The translations under genes and the position numbers were made by a program. 64,000 nucleotides of DNA from Niabella yanshanensis. GTDB lineage: Bacteria > Bacteroidota > Bacteroidia > Chitinophagales > Chitinophagaceae. Below the pieces are notes generated by a model. The model had not been told where the DNA came from and did no database searches. It was given only the letters and a program-made list of their open reading frames with translations. How positions within the stretch are numbered: position 1 is the stretch's first letter; every line of letters begins with the position of its first letter. The stretch covers positions 930,001 to 994,000 of the forward strand of contig NZ_CP139960.1 in assembly GCF_034424215.1 (NCBI RefSeq), written 5' to 3'. Of this stretch, positions 53,718 to 62,209 are shown in pieces.

Positions 53718-54302
53718 TCAGGAAACGCTTCTTTTATAGCCTTTAAGAACACGATCCAGAATAGCCGATAGTTTTTTGACCGCAATGCTCATTTGATTTT
53801 CAACGGTTTTCACAGAAATTTCCAATAGTTGGGCTACCTCTGCGTATTTAAGTCCGTCTTCTTTGATCAGCTTAAAAATAAGCCGGCATCGGTCTGGCAA
53901 TTCATTAATAGCCGTATTGATTTCCTGTAATGTTTCTTTATTGATGAGCTTCAACTCGTGATTACCCAGTTCATAGGCTAAGGTTTCTCCTACATCACCA
54001 AGGGCTGTATTCTTTTGCGATTCTTTATATCCCCTGCTCCTTGTATAGCTGATAGCAGCATGTTTGGCTGATATATATAGATAATGAGAAAGATTCTTTA
54101 TGGTGGGCAGCGTCTTGCGATTTTGCCAAAGATTGAATAACACATCCCCGCATATTTCTTCTGCAACATAGCTATCTTTTAACAAAGAAGCCGTATACGA
54201 AAGCAATGCAGGGTAATATATCCTGAAAAGCTCCTCAAAAGCCTGTTCATCACTGTTATGGGCAATAGCGTGAACCAGATATGGCAATCGTTGATTATGC
54301 AT
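53718..54302 (-). CDS. ECF sigma-70 factor, module 2
   Basis: The 194-residue protein has sigma region 2 (FEELFRIYYPALLSYTASLLKD, EEICGDVLFNLWQ) and region 4 (INELPDRCRLIFKLIKEDGLKYAEVAQLLEISVKTVENQMS). This is the Bacteroidota ECF type that works with FecR. It should switch on the SusC/SusD genes downstream when freed. A -7 box and a LacI-like palindrome lie directly upstream. Confidence 0.95.
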   Translation of the reverse strand: MHNQRLPYLVHAIAHNSDEQAFEELFRIYYPALLSYTASLLKDSYVAEEICGDVLFNLWQNRKTLPTIKNLSHYLYISAKHAAISYTRSRGYKESQKNTALGDVGETLAYELGNHELKLINKETLQEINTAINELPDRCRLIFKLIKEDGLKYAEVAQLLEISVKTVENQMSIAVKKLSAILDRVLKGYKRSVS

Positions 54303-54311
54303 TTGCTACAG

Positions 54312-54319
54312 CAAAGATA
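54312..54319 (-). promoter_or_regulatory. -7 promoter element of ECF sigma gene
   Basis: TATCTTTG on the minus strand matches TAnnTTTG. It ends only 9 bases before the ATG, which would give a very short leader or point to a downstream start codon. Confidence 0.4.
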
Positions 54320-54337
54320 GCTATAGTAAAAGGGAAA

Positions 54338-54353
54338 ATGATAACGTTTTCAT
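54338..54353. promoter_or_regulatory. LacI/CcpA-like palindrome over the -33 region of the sigma promoter
   Basis: ATGATAACGTTTTCAT is an imperfect 16-base palindrome with central AACGTT, similar to the LacI-family operators at 44178 and 45248. It covers the place of the -33 element for the -7 box at 54312-54319. Confidence 0.4.
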
Positions 54354-54469
54354 AATTGGGCGCATAAAATTTTTCCGCACTACAATATTTTTTATCCCGG
54401 AAAAGATGCAAAGGGTGCCATGTAATGACAAAAAACTTACAGGCTCCTTATCAATTTTATCAATCATCG

Positions 54470-54508
54470 AAAAATAAAAAAGCCCGCATTGAACAATCAA
54501 TACGGACT
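54470..54508 (-). terminator. Rho-independent terminator after module 3 SusD
   Basis: On the minus strand AGTCCGTATTGA and TCAATGCGGGCTT-type arms form a stem with a short loop, followed by TTTTTTATTTTT. It lies 23 bases after the SusD stop and separates module 3 from the sigma gene of module 2. Confidence 0.8.
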
Positions 54509-54530
54509 CAGTTGTCAGAGTAGAAATATG

Positions 54531-56600
54531 TTAATACCCGTTATTGCCGAAATTATCAGCATTATTGATCTGGTTTAAAAAACCAAACGGAATAGGACGG
54601 TTGTAATGTTTTTCTTTTATAAAGTTGACGAAGGCCGTTCTGTTATACTTCTGCAAACGGCTTTCAAAGGCTTTATTACGTTTCAGGATAGCCCAACGGT
54701 TATACTCTCCACAAAGCTCCCTTGCATATTCGTCAAACACATCGTCCATAGTGGCAACGCTTAATTGCATACCCGTACCAAAATTAAAATCAGCCGGGTT
54801 GCGGCAGGCACGCTGGCGTAGTTTATTTAAGTATGCAGCGGCGGCAGCTCCATCGCCGTTAATATGCATGGCCGCTTCGGCGGCAATCAAATAAACTTCG
54901 GCCATCCGCATGATCATAATATTACCAAGCTTCTGCTGGAAGTTACCTCCTAACCAGCCTCCATCGAAATTATGATTAAACTTCATCATAGCCGGAAACA
55001 GGTTGGCCAGACTGTTCGGCACCAATCCATTCCCTGACACTACGGCCTTATAGGTACTTCCCGTTGGATCTGAGGGGTCGAAAAGATCGTCAATGTTAAC
55101 CGTTACATATCTACGTGCTTTTTTCTCTTCAGCCGTTAGCGGATCTTTACTCAGATAAACAAAGAACCTGTCTTCGTCAGCCTCCAGCGGATAAGGGTGT
55201 ACGTTGGCGTTAGCCGGAACCGTTAATGCGGCGGTAGACCCGGAGTAATCACCTTTGTTCCATATTTTGGCTATATATTGCCATGTTGCATTCTGAGAAG
55301 CATTTTTAGCATCTACGTCGGCATAAGGATAGATTTTCTGTCCGATATGCGATGCATCAATACCATATTTTGTACAAATAGCCGCATTGAGTGTTATGGT
55401 TGCATCTGCATACTTAACATTAGCCGGCGCGGGCGTTCCGGACCCGCTTCCATTGCTGGCAATAGCCTGTACACCCGAGTAATTGGCATATGCGGTTACA
55501 AATGTGTTTTCCCAGCGCTTGTCATATTTTGCATTAAAGCAATTGATCAGGTACTTGGTTGGTCCTATAAACTGTTGGTTTAGCCGGCCATAATAGGCAT
55601 TACTGGTATTGGAGTTGACACTTCTTCCCAGCAGGTTGTTGTTAGAAATACCCGATCCTACGGCATCATCCAGTTTGGGATAATAGTGCAGGTAGATATT
55701 AGGCTTTCCATTACCTGTAAAATAATCATAAGAAGCATTATACGGGTTAAGACCGTAAGCAGTAAATAGTACTTCCGTATTTATGCGGTTATTGGCGGCA
55801 GCAAATACTTTTGAAAAATCATCGTACATCGCAGCGCCATATGCTCCCATATTACTGATCAGGCTATCTGCGACTTCTTTAGCGCGTACCCAATAGGTTT
55901 TACCACCCTCGCTCAGGCCCTCTCCTGCACCCTGGGCATATACACGGGCCAACAACCCCAATGCAGATTTTTTTGTTACCCTTGCGGCGTTACCATCCAA
56001 CGGTGTAACGCCCAGATTATTAAAGGCATCTCTCAGATCGGAAACAATCTGTGCATAAATTTCAGATACTTTATTGCGGGTGGGAGTAAGCGTACGCTCA
56101 GCACCGGATGAGGTTATCAATGGCAAATCTCCAAACTGAGTAACCAGCACAGAATAATAATAGCCTCTAAGCAGCTTGGTTTCGCCTACCAACACTTTTA
56201 TATTAGCTTCATTAGCGTTGGCATCGGTAAGCTGACCGGAAAGATCGATTGTCTTATTACAGGCATAAATAGAGCTCCAAGCCAGGTCCCACACATTTTT
56301 TACAACACCGGAGCTTGATGTAAATTGTTCGTAAGCCAACAGATCCCTATACTGGTTATGATTGTTGTAGGGGAATGTCCACAGATCGGTACCCGCTTCG
56401 GACACGATACCATAAGGCATGCCAATTAATGAGCCCCACAGACCCGAGTAACAGTTCGACTGAAAACCTTTCCAGCCGGCGAAATTTTGTATGGTATCTT
56501 CTTCAGTTAAGGAAACAGGATTATATTCTTTCAGGCTACAGGAAATAACTGCCAGCAGTATTCCTGCCATATATAGCGTTCTCTTTATATTGATTTTCAT
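54531..56600 (-). CDS. SusD/RagB-family lipoprotein, module 3 (long)
   Basis: The 689-residue protein has the lipobox AVISC and mature N-terminus CSLKEYNPVSLTEEDTI. It has the SusD core (LLRGYYYSVLVTQFGDLPLI) and a C-terminus with MRMAEVYLIAAEAAMHING and DEYARELCGEYNRWAILKRN. At 689 residues it is longer than the other two SusD proteins here. Added loops in the middle (about residues 330-500) may shape glycan specificity. It is the partner of the SusC encoded 27 bases upstream. Confidence 0.95.
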   Translation of the reverse strand: MKINIKRTLYMAGILLAVISCSLKEYNPVSLTEEDTIQNFAGWKGFQSNCYSGLWGSLIGMPYGIVSEAGTDLWTFPYNNHNQYRDLLAYEQFTSSSGVVKNVWDLAWSSIYACNKTIDLSGQLTDANANEANIKVLVGETKLLRGYYYSVLVTQFGDLPLITSSGAERTLTPTRNKVSEIYAQIVSDLRDAFNNLGVTPLDGNAARVTKKSALGLLARVYAQGAGEGLSEGGKTYWVRAKEVADSLISNMGAYGAAMYDDFSKVFAAANNRINTEVLFTAYGLNPYNASYDYFTGNGKPNIYLHYYPKLDDAVGSGISNNNLLGRSVNSNTSNAYYGRLNQQFIGPTKYLINCFNAKYDKRWENTFVTAYANYSGVQAIASNGSGSGTPAPANVKYADATITLNAAICTKYGIDASHIGQKIYPYADVDAKNASQNATWQYIAKIWNKGDYSGSTAALTVPANANVHPYPLEADEDRFFVYLSKDPLTAEEKKARRYVTVNIDDLFDPSDPTGSTYKAVVSGNGLVPNSLANLFPAMMKFNHNFDGGWLGGNFQQKLGNIMIMRMAEVYLIAAEAAMHINGDGAAAAAYLNKLRQRACRNPADFNFGTGMQLSVATMDDVFDEYARELCGEYNRWAILKRNKAFESRLQKYNRTAFVNFIKEKHYNRPIPFGFLNQINNADNFGNNGY

Positions 56601-56627
56601 ATCTAATCTTTTTAAATTACCCGGTAA

Positions 56628-59600
56628 TTAAAATGTAATATTCAGGCCCAGTACTACTTGCTTGGTTAATGGATACTCCAGGCTACCGTTCATTTCGGGA
56701 TCGTATTCCTTTAAAAAATGACTTCTGGCAACAATCAGCGGATTAGTAACAGTCCCATAAAAGCGTAGCTTTTCAATGGAGGCTTTCCTGGAAATATTTA
56801 CGGGGAGGGTATAACCAAGGGTGATATTTTTTATTTTAAGGAAGGAGCCATCAACATAATTAAGGCCTGTAAAACCCAGGAAACGGTTCGTTCCATAATC
56901 ATAGTTCATTACCGGAAAATCGTTTGAAGGATTGGTGGGTGTCCAATAATTAAAAGAGGCCGGGAATGTCCTGGAAGGACTTGCATTGATGGCAAATGCA
57001 TTAGGCTGGTACCAGCCCATCAGGTTGTAATTGATCATCTGTCCCCACCTCATATACATATAAATACCGAGGTCGAAATTCTTATATTTAAAGCTGTTCT
57101 GCAACCCAAGCGACCATTTGGGTACATTACTTCCCAAAACCTGAAAATCATTATTGCTATAGGTGTATTTAGAATTGGCTGCTGTGAGGGAAGGATCAAA
57201 CTGTTGTGCATCCGCCAGGTTCGTATAATAATACTTTCTGACTGCATTACTACCGCTCCCTGTTTCTTTCATATATACACCCTCAGCCAACCGGGTCATT
57301 CCGGGAACATTTACTTTGAGTGTGCCGGGGATGGCTCCGAATACTGCCGCATCGGCTTCCTCTCCGATTTGCCATACCCCATCCAATTTATAATTCCAAA
57401 AGGTCTTAACGGGCTGCCCCAATACCAATGTGTGCACATCAAACGGAATAAAATTAGAAGTACCTCCTATCAGGTTAAGGACTTTTTCTTTATTGGTCGA
57501 AAAAGCAATAGCCGAAGTCCACTCAAAATTATTAGTAACAACGTTCTTGGTATTCAATGCCAGTTCAAAACCGGTATTCATAGTTTCACATAGATTGATG
57601 TTCCGTGCATAAGAAACCCCCGGAGTATAGGCACCATAGATGATCGGCATATTTACTTTGTAAATGACATCTTTGGTTTTGGTTCTGTAGTAATCGAAAG
57701 ACAGATCTATACGGCCATTTAAAAAGCTGGCATCCATACCATAGTTGGTATTGTACGATTTTTCCCAACCCAAAACAGGATTGGCAATCAGGGCAGAATT
57801 CCGGAAGATAGGCGTAGTGATACCACCGAGAGAAGTATTGGCATTTTCTACCATTGCTACGGAACTGTATGGATCGATCTTAGCCGACCCTGTAATACCC
57901 CAACCAATACGAAATTTCAGGTTATCCAGCCAGTCCCGGGTAGCGTCCATAAACTTTTCGTCGGAAATCCTCCAACCCATAGATGCGGCAGGAAAGTTAT
58001 CCCATTGGTGGTCTTTATCCAAAACTGAAGAACCGTCGCGGCGAACGGAAGCCGAGAACAGGTATTTGCCCAAATAGGAATAATTAATTCTTCCTAAGAG
58101 TCCAAATGTCCTTGACATGTTGTATGAAGAGGTAGCAATAGTATTAGTAGGATCATTTTTAATATTGTGCCACTTGAAGTTATTGGAATAAACATTATTC
58201 TGCGTGATGTTATTGCTGGAGTTCTGGTTATCATAATAAGAGCTCACTGCCGTTAATGTAAGATCATGATCACTGGCTATCTTTACATTATAGGTCAGTA
58301 TATTTTCCCATTGATATCCTATGAAGCGATTTTGCTGTATCTGCGCCTTCGTAACGTTGGCATTATTATAAGTATAAGCAACAGAGCCCTTGCCATCAAA
58401 CCGGTAGTTATTGGAATAGGCCAGTGTGGCTCCGGCACGCGATAAGATACTCAACCCCTTCAATGGTTTAATTTCTACATAGGGATTCAGGAACATCCTG
58501 AAATTATTATCCAGGTTTGAATATACTCCCGGCTGATAATCAAGCAACAGGTTATATACGTTATTGCCCAGATCGGGATTCAAAGTTCCGTCTGCCTTAT
58601 AGGGTTGCGCCAGGGGATCGGTAGTGATCAGGTTTTCCAGCTTGTCCTGTGCTTTATTTCTTATAACATAGGACGATTGCAGGTTGGCACCTACATTGAT
58701 CCACTTTCTTAGTTTATGATCGATACGCATGCTGGTAGTTAAGAGCTTGTAATCATCGCCTGAATACTGGCTCTGCTCATTGGTATAGTTCACCGACAAG
58801 TAAGCTTTTGTTTTTTCGTTACCACCTGAGATACCCACGCTGTAGTTTTGTGTAGCCGCATTTTTGCGAAGCAAAAGACCAGCCCAATCTGTAAATTGTC
58901 CTTCCCTGTAAGCATCATATCTGGATCCAAAAATAGCCGAATCATTTACCGGCGACTGCCAAAGCGCATTTGTAGTTTCCCATTTATTGGTGGCAGCATT
59001 CCACAGGTAACTATATGCGTCGCGTTTGGTTTGCAGGTAGCTGTCACCATGACGCATGGTTGGGGTGATCGACCAGCCATTATAACCATAGTAAGAATTC
59101 ACATCGATATTTACCTTGCCGGCTTTCCCACTTTTGGTGGTAATTATGATTACACCATTGGATCCCGCGGAGCCATAAGCAGCGGTAGAGGAAGCGTCTT
59201 TCAATACCTCAATCGACTCAATATCGTAGGGATTAAGAGTGGCATAATCTCCTGGTAAGCCATTGATGATGAATAAGGGATTACCACTGGCATTAAAAGA
59301 CCTCGTGCCACGTAGCTGTATATTTACTCCGGCTCCCGCCTGGCCTGAAGGGCGGGTAATATCCAACCCGGCTACCCTTCCCTGTAATGATTCCATTGGG
59401 TTGGGGCCAGGGCGAGCGGTGATCTCTTCGCTCTTCACCGATACTACTGCACCAGTCAAATCCCTCCGTTTAGTTGAACCATAGCCAATCACTACCACTT
59501 CATCCATTTTGGATTCGCTGGCCTTCAAAGTTATTTTGAGGTCGCTTGTACCATCTATAGCCACTTCCTGATCGATATAGCCAACGTTCGAAAAAACCAA

Positions 59601-60110
59601 AATATCGCCCGAATCCGCATCGATAGAGAACTGCCCGGCAGCATTGGTAACAGTTCCTATTTGCCGGCCTTTTACAGTTACGGATACATTTTCAAGAGGA
59701 CCTCCATTTTGATCTGTAACAATTCCTTTTATTGTTTTCAGCGGGCTTTGCACCGGCTCTCCGGCAGCTGAAAGAACGACTTTATTATTATCAATCACTT
59801 TCCAGGCTACTTTTGTTCCCTGGAAAACTTTAGACAATACCGCATCCAGTGAAGCATTGACTGCGCTGATATATACCGGGCGGTTTAACTCTAGCTGATT
59901 GCTGCTGTAAAAAAAGGAATACGATGACTGTTTCTCTATTTGTTTAAAAATATTCAATACCGTAGTTTCCTGCGCCCTGATATTGATCACGGACTGGCCA
60001 TAATTGGCCGCCGAAACATGGAGCGCGAGAACAAGCATGATGCACATTAATTTCATAACAAGCAGGGGTTCCCGGAGGCTATACCGCCCCGAAAGAGTAG
60101 ATTTTTGCAT
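56628..60110 (-). CDS. SusC-family TonB-dependent receptor with STN domain, module 3
   Basis: The 1160-residue protein has a signal sequence (MKLMCIMLVLALHVSAA) and an STN domain at about residues 42-110 (ETTVLNIFKQIEKQSSYSFFY). A carboxypeptidase-like domain (GIVTDQNGGPLENVSVTVKG) and a plug follow (MDEVVVIGYGSTKRRDLTGAV, NPLFIINGLPGDY). The barrel ends VLGLNITF. It forms a lidded channel with the SusD encoded downstream and signals to FecR through the STN domain. Confidence 0.95.
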   Translation of the reverse strand: MQKSTLSGRYSLREPLLVMKLMCIMLVLALHVSAANYGQSVINIRAQETTVLNIFKQIEKQSSYSFFYSSNQLELNRPVYISAVNASLDAVLSKVFQGTKVAWKVIDNNKVVLSAAGEPVQSPLKTIKGIVTDQNGGPLENVSVTVKGRQIGTVTNAAGQFSIDADSGDILVFSNVGYIDQEVAIDGTSDLKITLKASESKMDEVVVIGYGSTKRRDLTGAVVSVKSEEITARPGPNPMESLQGRVAGLDITRPSGQAGAGVNIQLRGTRSFNASGNPLFIINGLPGDYATLNPYDIESIEVLKDASSTAAYGSAGSNGVIIITTKSGKAGKVNIDVNSYYGYNGWSITPTMRHGDSYLQTKRDAYSYLWNAATNKWETTNALWQSPVNDSAIFGSRYDAYREGQFTDWAGLLLRKNAATQNYSVGISGGNEKTKAYLSVNYTNEQSQYSGDDYKLLTTSMRIDHKLRKWINVGANLQSSYVIRNKAQDKLENLITTDPLAQPYKADGTLNPDLGNNVYNLLLDYQPGVYSNLDNNFRMFLNPYVEIKPLKGLSILSRAGATLAYSNNYRFDGKGSVAYTYNNANVTKAQIQQNRFIGYQWENILTYNVKIASDHDLTLTAVSSYYDNQNSSNNITQNNVYSNNFKWHNIKNDPTNTIATSSYNMSRTFGLLGRINYSYLGKYLFSASVRRDGSSVLDKDHQWDNFPAASMGWRISDEKFMDATRDWLDNLKFRIGWGITGSAKIDPYSSVAMVENANTSLGGITTPIFRNSALIANPVLGWEKSYNTNYGMDASFLNGRIDLSFDYYRTKTKDVIYKVNMPIIYGAYTPGVSYARNINLCETMNTGFELALNTKNVVTNNFEWTSAIAFSTNKEKVLNLIGGTSNFIPFDVHTLVLGQPVKTFWNYKLDGVWQIGEEADAAVFGAIPGTLKVNVPGMTRLAEGVYMKETGSGSNAVRKYYYTNLADAQQFDPSLTAANSKYTYSNNDFQVLGSNVPKWSLGLQNSFKYKNFDLGIYMYMRWGQMINYNLMGWYQPNAFAINASPSRTFPASFNYWTPTNPSNDFPVMNYDYGTNRFLGFTGLNYVDGSFLKIKNITLGYTLPVNISRKASIEKLRFYGTVTNPLIVARSHFLKEYDPEMNGSLEYPLTKQVVLGLNITF

Positions 60111-60142
60111 ACCTTTGAATTGGTTTTTTATTTAAAATGGCA

Positions 60143-60201
60143 TTTAAGACGGCAAGTTTGTCTTAAAGCTGTTGAACGGGGAGAATGTTGGCGCATTCTC
60201 C
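60143..60201. promoter_or_regulatory. Two hairpins in SusC leader (module 3)
   Basis: TTTAAGAC/GTCTTAAA (60143-60167, 9-base loop) and GGAGAATG/CATTCTCC (60180-60201, 6-base loop) are perfect 8-bp stems between FecR and SusC. The second is followed by a T-run on the plus strand, so it looks like a terminator for plus-strand transcripts. On the minus strand it is a leader hairpin after an A-rich stretch. It parallels the two hairpins in module 2. Confidence 0.55.
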
Positions 60202-60258
60202 TTTTTTTATTTGATTTTTTAACGCTTTTTCTTTTTCATCTGCAATCGTTTTTAAGAA

Positions 60259-61332
60259 TTATTGAATAATCAGTTGGTTTTCTTTCAATTCATAATCGAT
60301 AGGATTTGATAAATCGAGTATCTCCAGAATTTGCTGCAGGTCATCGTTTTTAAAAGCACCCGTATATCTGTTATTGCCTGACTTATCAGACTTAAAATGA
60401 ACTGTAACACCAAACTCACGCTCTAATTCTTTAGCAATTTCCTGTAAAGGCTGATCTACAAATACCAATTTATTCTCCATCCAGGCCGTTTCTGCAATAT
60501 CGTCCTTTAGTGGTTTTATCTTCGTTACTGAAATTTTGAAATCGCCTAAATGCGATCCCGACTGCTCTTCAAGAGCGGACACCGATACTTTCTGGGAGGG
60601 CTCGAGTGTTAATTTATTTTTAGGCTTATTGTTTAAATACATTTCAATCTTGCCTTGTAATAAAGTTGCTTCCCATGTAGCATCCGCATAATTCTTTACA
60701 TTAAACCGGGTGCCCAATACCCTTATCGTGGCTTTTGATGTATGCACAATAAAAGGTTTTCGGGGGTTATGCGCCACATCAAAATAGGCTTCACCAGTAA
60801 GTATAACATCGCGCGCAGCCGTATTAAAATCCTGGCCATACTCCAGGTGACTATTGGCGTTCAGATATACCAAGGTGCCATCCGGCAGTGTTAATTTAGA
60901 TTTTCCGCTTGTAACCGTGTCTTTCTGTGTTGCAGGCTTTTCAGATAAGCTTGCTTGTTCATCAGAAAAAAAATCAGCTTTAAAAAATGTAAAAAGTAAT
61001 ATTATCGACGCGGCAATAGCTGCCGGCTTTAAGAATACCCGTTTTGAGCGCTTCAACCGGGTTGCAGGTCCCTGTGAAACAAGCGGCGCCACCTGATGCT
61101 CCTGTTGGGCGTAGAGCATTTTTACATACTGGGTTGCAAATGCCTGGTCGGTTATATCTTTTGTTACCGATTCATCAATTCGCGGAAAATGACCCAGGAC
61201 ATCATCCAATTGTTTGAATTCAGGATACAGTTTCAGCAATTGTTCCAATTCCTGTAACTGCTCAAAATCGGCGCTTCCCGCCATTTTGAGGGCTATTAAA
61301 CCATATATTTTGTCCTGTAATTCCTTCTTCAT
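60259..61332 (-). CDS. FecR-family anti-sigma factor, module 3
   Basis: The start is taken at 61330-61332 (MKKELQDKIYG), giving 357 residues. The upstream in-frame start adds an unlikely hydrophobic stretch. There is an N-terminal sigma-binding part, a membrane span (VFLKPAAIAASIILLFTFFK) and a FecR domain (LTLPDGTLVYLNANSHLEYG, ILTGEAYFDVAHNPRKPFIVHT). The C-terminal DUF4974 domain is LVFVDQPLQEIAKELEREFGV. It restrains the sigma factor encoded upstream and receives the SusC STN signal. Confidence 0.95.
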   Translation of the reverse strand: MKKELQDKIYGLIALKMAGSADFEQLQELEQLLKLYPEFKQLDDVLGHFPRIDESVTKDITDQAFATQYVKMLYAQQEHQVAPLVSQGPATRLKRSKRVFLKPAAIAASIILLFTFFKADFFSDEQASLSEKPATQKDTVTSGKSKLTLPDGTLVYLNANSHLEYGQDFNTAARDVILTGEAYFDVAHNPRKPFIVHTSKATIRVLGTRFNVKNYADATWEATLLQGKIEMYLNNKPKNKLTLEPSQKVSVSALEEQSGSHLGDFKISVTKIKPLKDDIAETAWMENKLVFVDQPLQEIAKELEREFGVTVHFKSDKSGNNRYTGAFKNDDLQQILEILDLSNPIDYELKENQLIIQ

Positions 61333-61392
61333 GATGAAGTGTCTATTCTTAAAGACAAGAATAAAAGCAATCACCGTGAATGAATCTAAAAA

Positions 61393-61956
61393 TTATTTTT
61401 GAGTATTTTGGTATCTGTCTATGGCGGACTTGAGTTTTCTTAAAGCCAGCTTCATATGGGTTTCTATAGTGTTTTGAGAGATCTCCAACACTTCTTTTAC
61501 CTGTGCATAGCTCAGGCCATATTCTTTAATAAGACGAAAAACCATCTGGCACTTTGGAGGTAATTGGTTGACAGCATCCGCGATTATTTGCTGAATCTCA
61601 GAACAACTGTACTCTGATTCTGTGAAATTATGTACAGCATCCTCTTCTCCTATCTGCCCGGTAAGCTGGCTGTTACGATGTGTTGCACTTTTTAAATAAT
61701 TCAGGCAGGCATTTTTAGTGGCTTTAAAAAGATAGAGTTTGAGATCCTGCACCAGATCCATCTTTCCACGCATGATCCATAGCTTCAGCAAAACATCAGA
61801 TACAATCTCATCTGCAACTTCCGTATTGCCCAGCAAATTAAAAGCAAACCGGCGCAGCAATGGATGAAAATAGTAAAACAGCTGCTTATAGGCAACTTCA
61901 TCTGATTCCCGGCTGACGCTGGTTTTGAGCGATGCTATTTGTTGGCTATCTATCAA
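61393..61956 (-). CDS. ECF sigma-70 factor, module 3
   Basis: The 187-residue protein has region 2 (YKQLFYYFHPLLRRFAFNLLGN, DEIVSDVLLKLW) and region 4 (VNQLPPKCQMVFRLIKEYGLSYAQVKEVLEISQNTIETHM). It is the same FecR-linked type as the module 2 sigma but clearly divergent. Upstream, 61957-62209 is AT-rich, with one small hairpin (CAGGCA/TGCCTG at 62072-62091) and no clear promoter match. Confidence 0.94.
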   Translation of the reverse strand: MIDSQQIASLKTSVSRESDEVAYKQLFYYFHPLLRRFAFNLLGNTEVADEIVSDVLLKLWIMRGKMDLVQDLKLYLFKATKNACLNYLKSATHRNSQLTGQIGEEDAVHNFTESEYSCSEIQQIIADAVNQLPPKCQMVFRLIKEYGLSYAQVKEVLEISQNTIETHMKLALRKLKSAIDRYQNTQK

Positions 61957-62209
61957 TTTCTTTTCTTTCTGCTAATTATACAGACCTGGAAATCGTCGCT
62001 GAAAACAACTATTTGTTCGGGAATATCAATGGCAAACAAACAAAAATGAACTCAGCAAGGTCGTTAAAATACAGGCATTCAACATTGCCTGAAACGCATA
62101 TCAGAAATTGAAAATAGATTTTTAATTTTTAGCAAACACGACGATAGTAATTTTTTACATTATTATAAGAAATAGTTCCATCAGGAGCAGCGCCCTGTTA
62201 CTCATCTTA

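Noticed and set aside
60180-60210. Terminator for the FecR gene
   Set aside because: The T-run follows the stem on the plus strand, while all genes read on the minus strand, so it is not a normal end for FecR transcripts.
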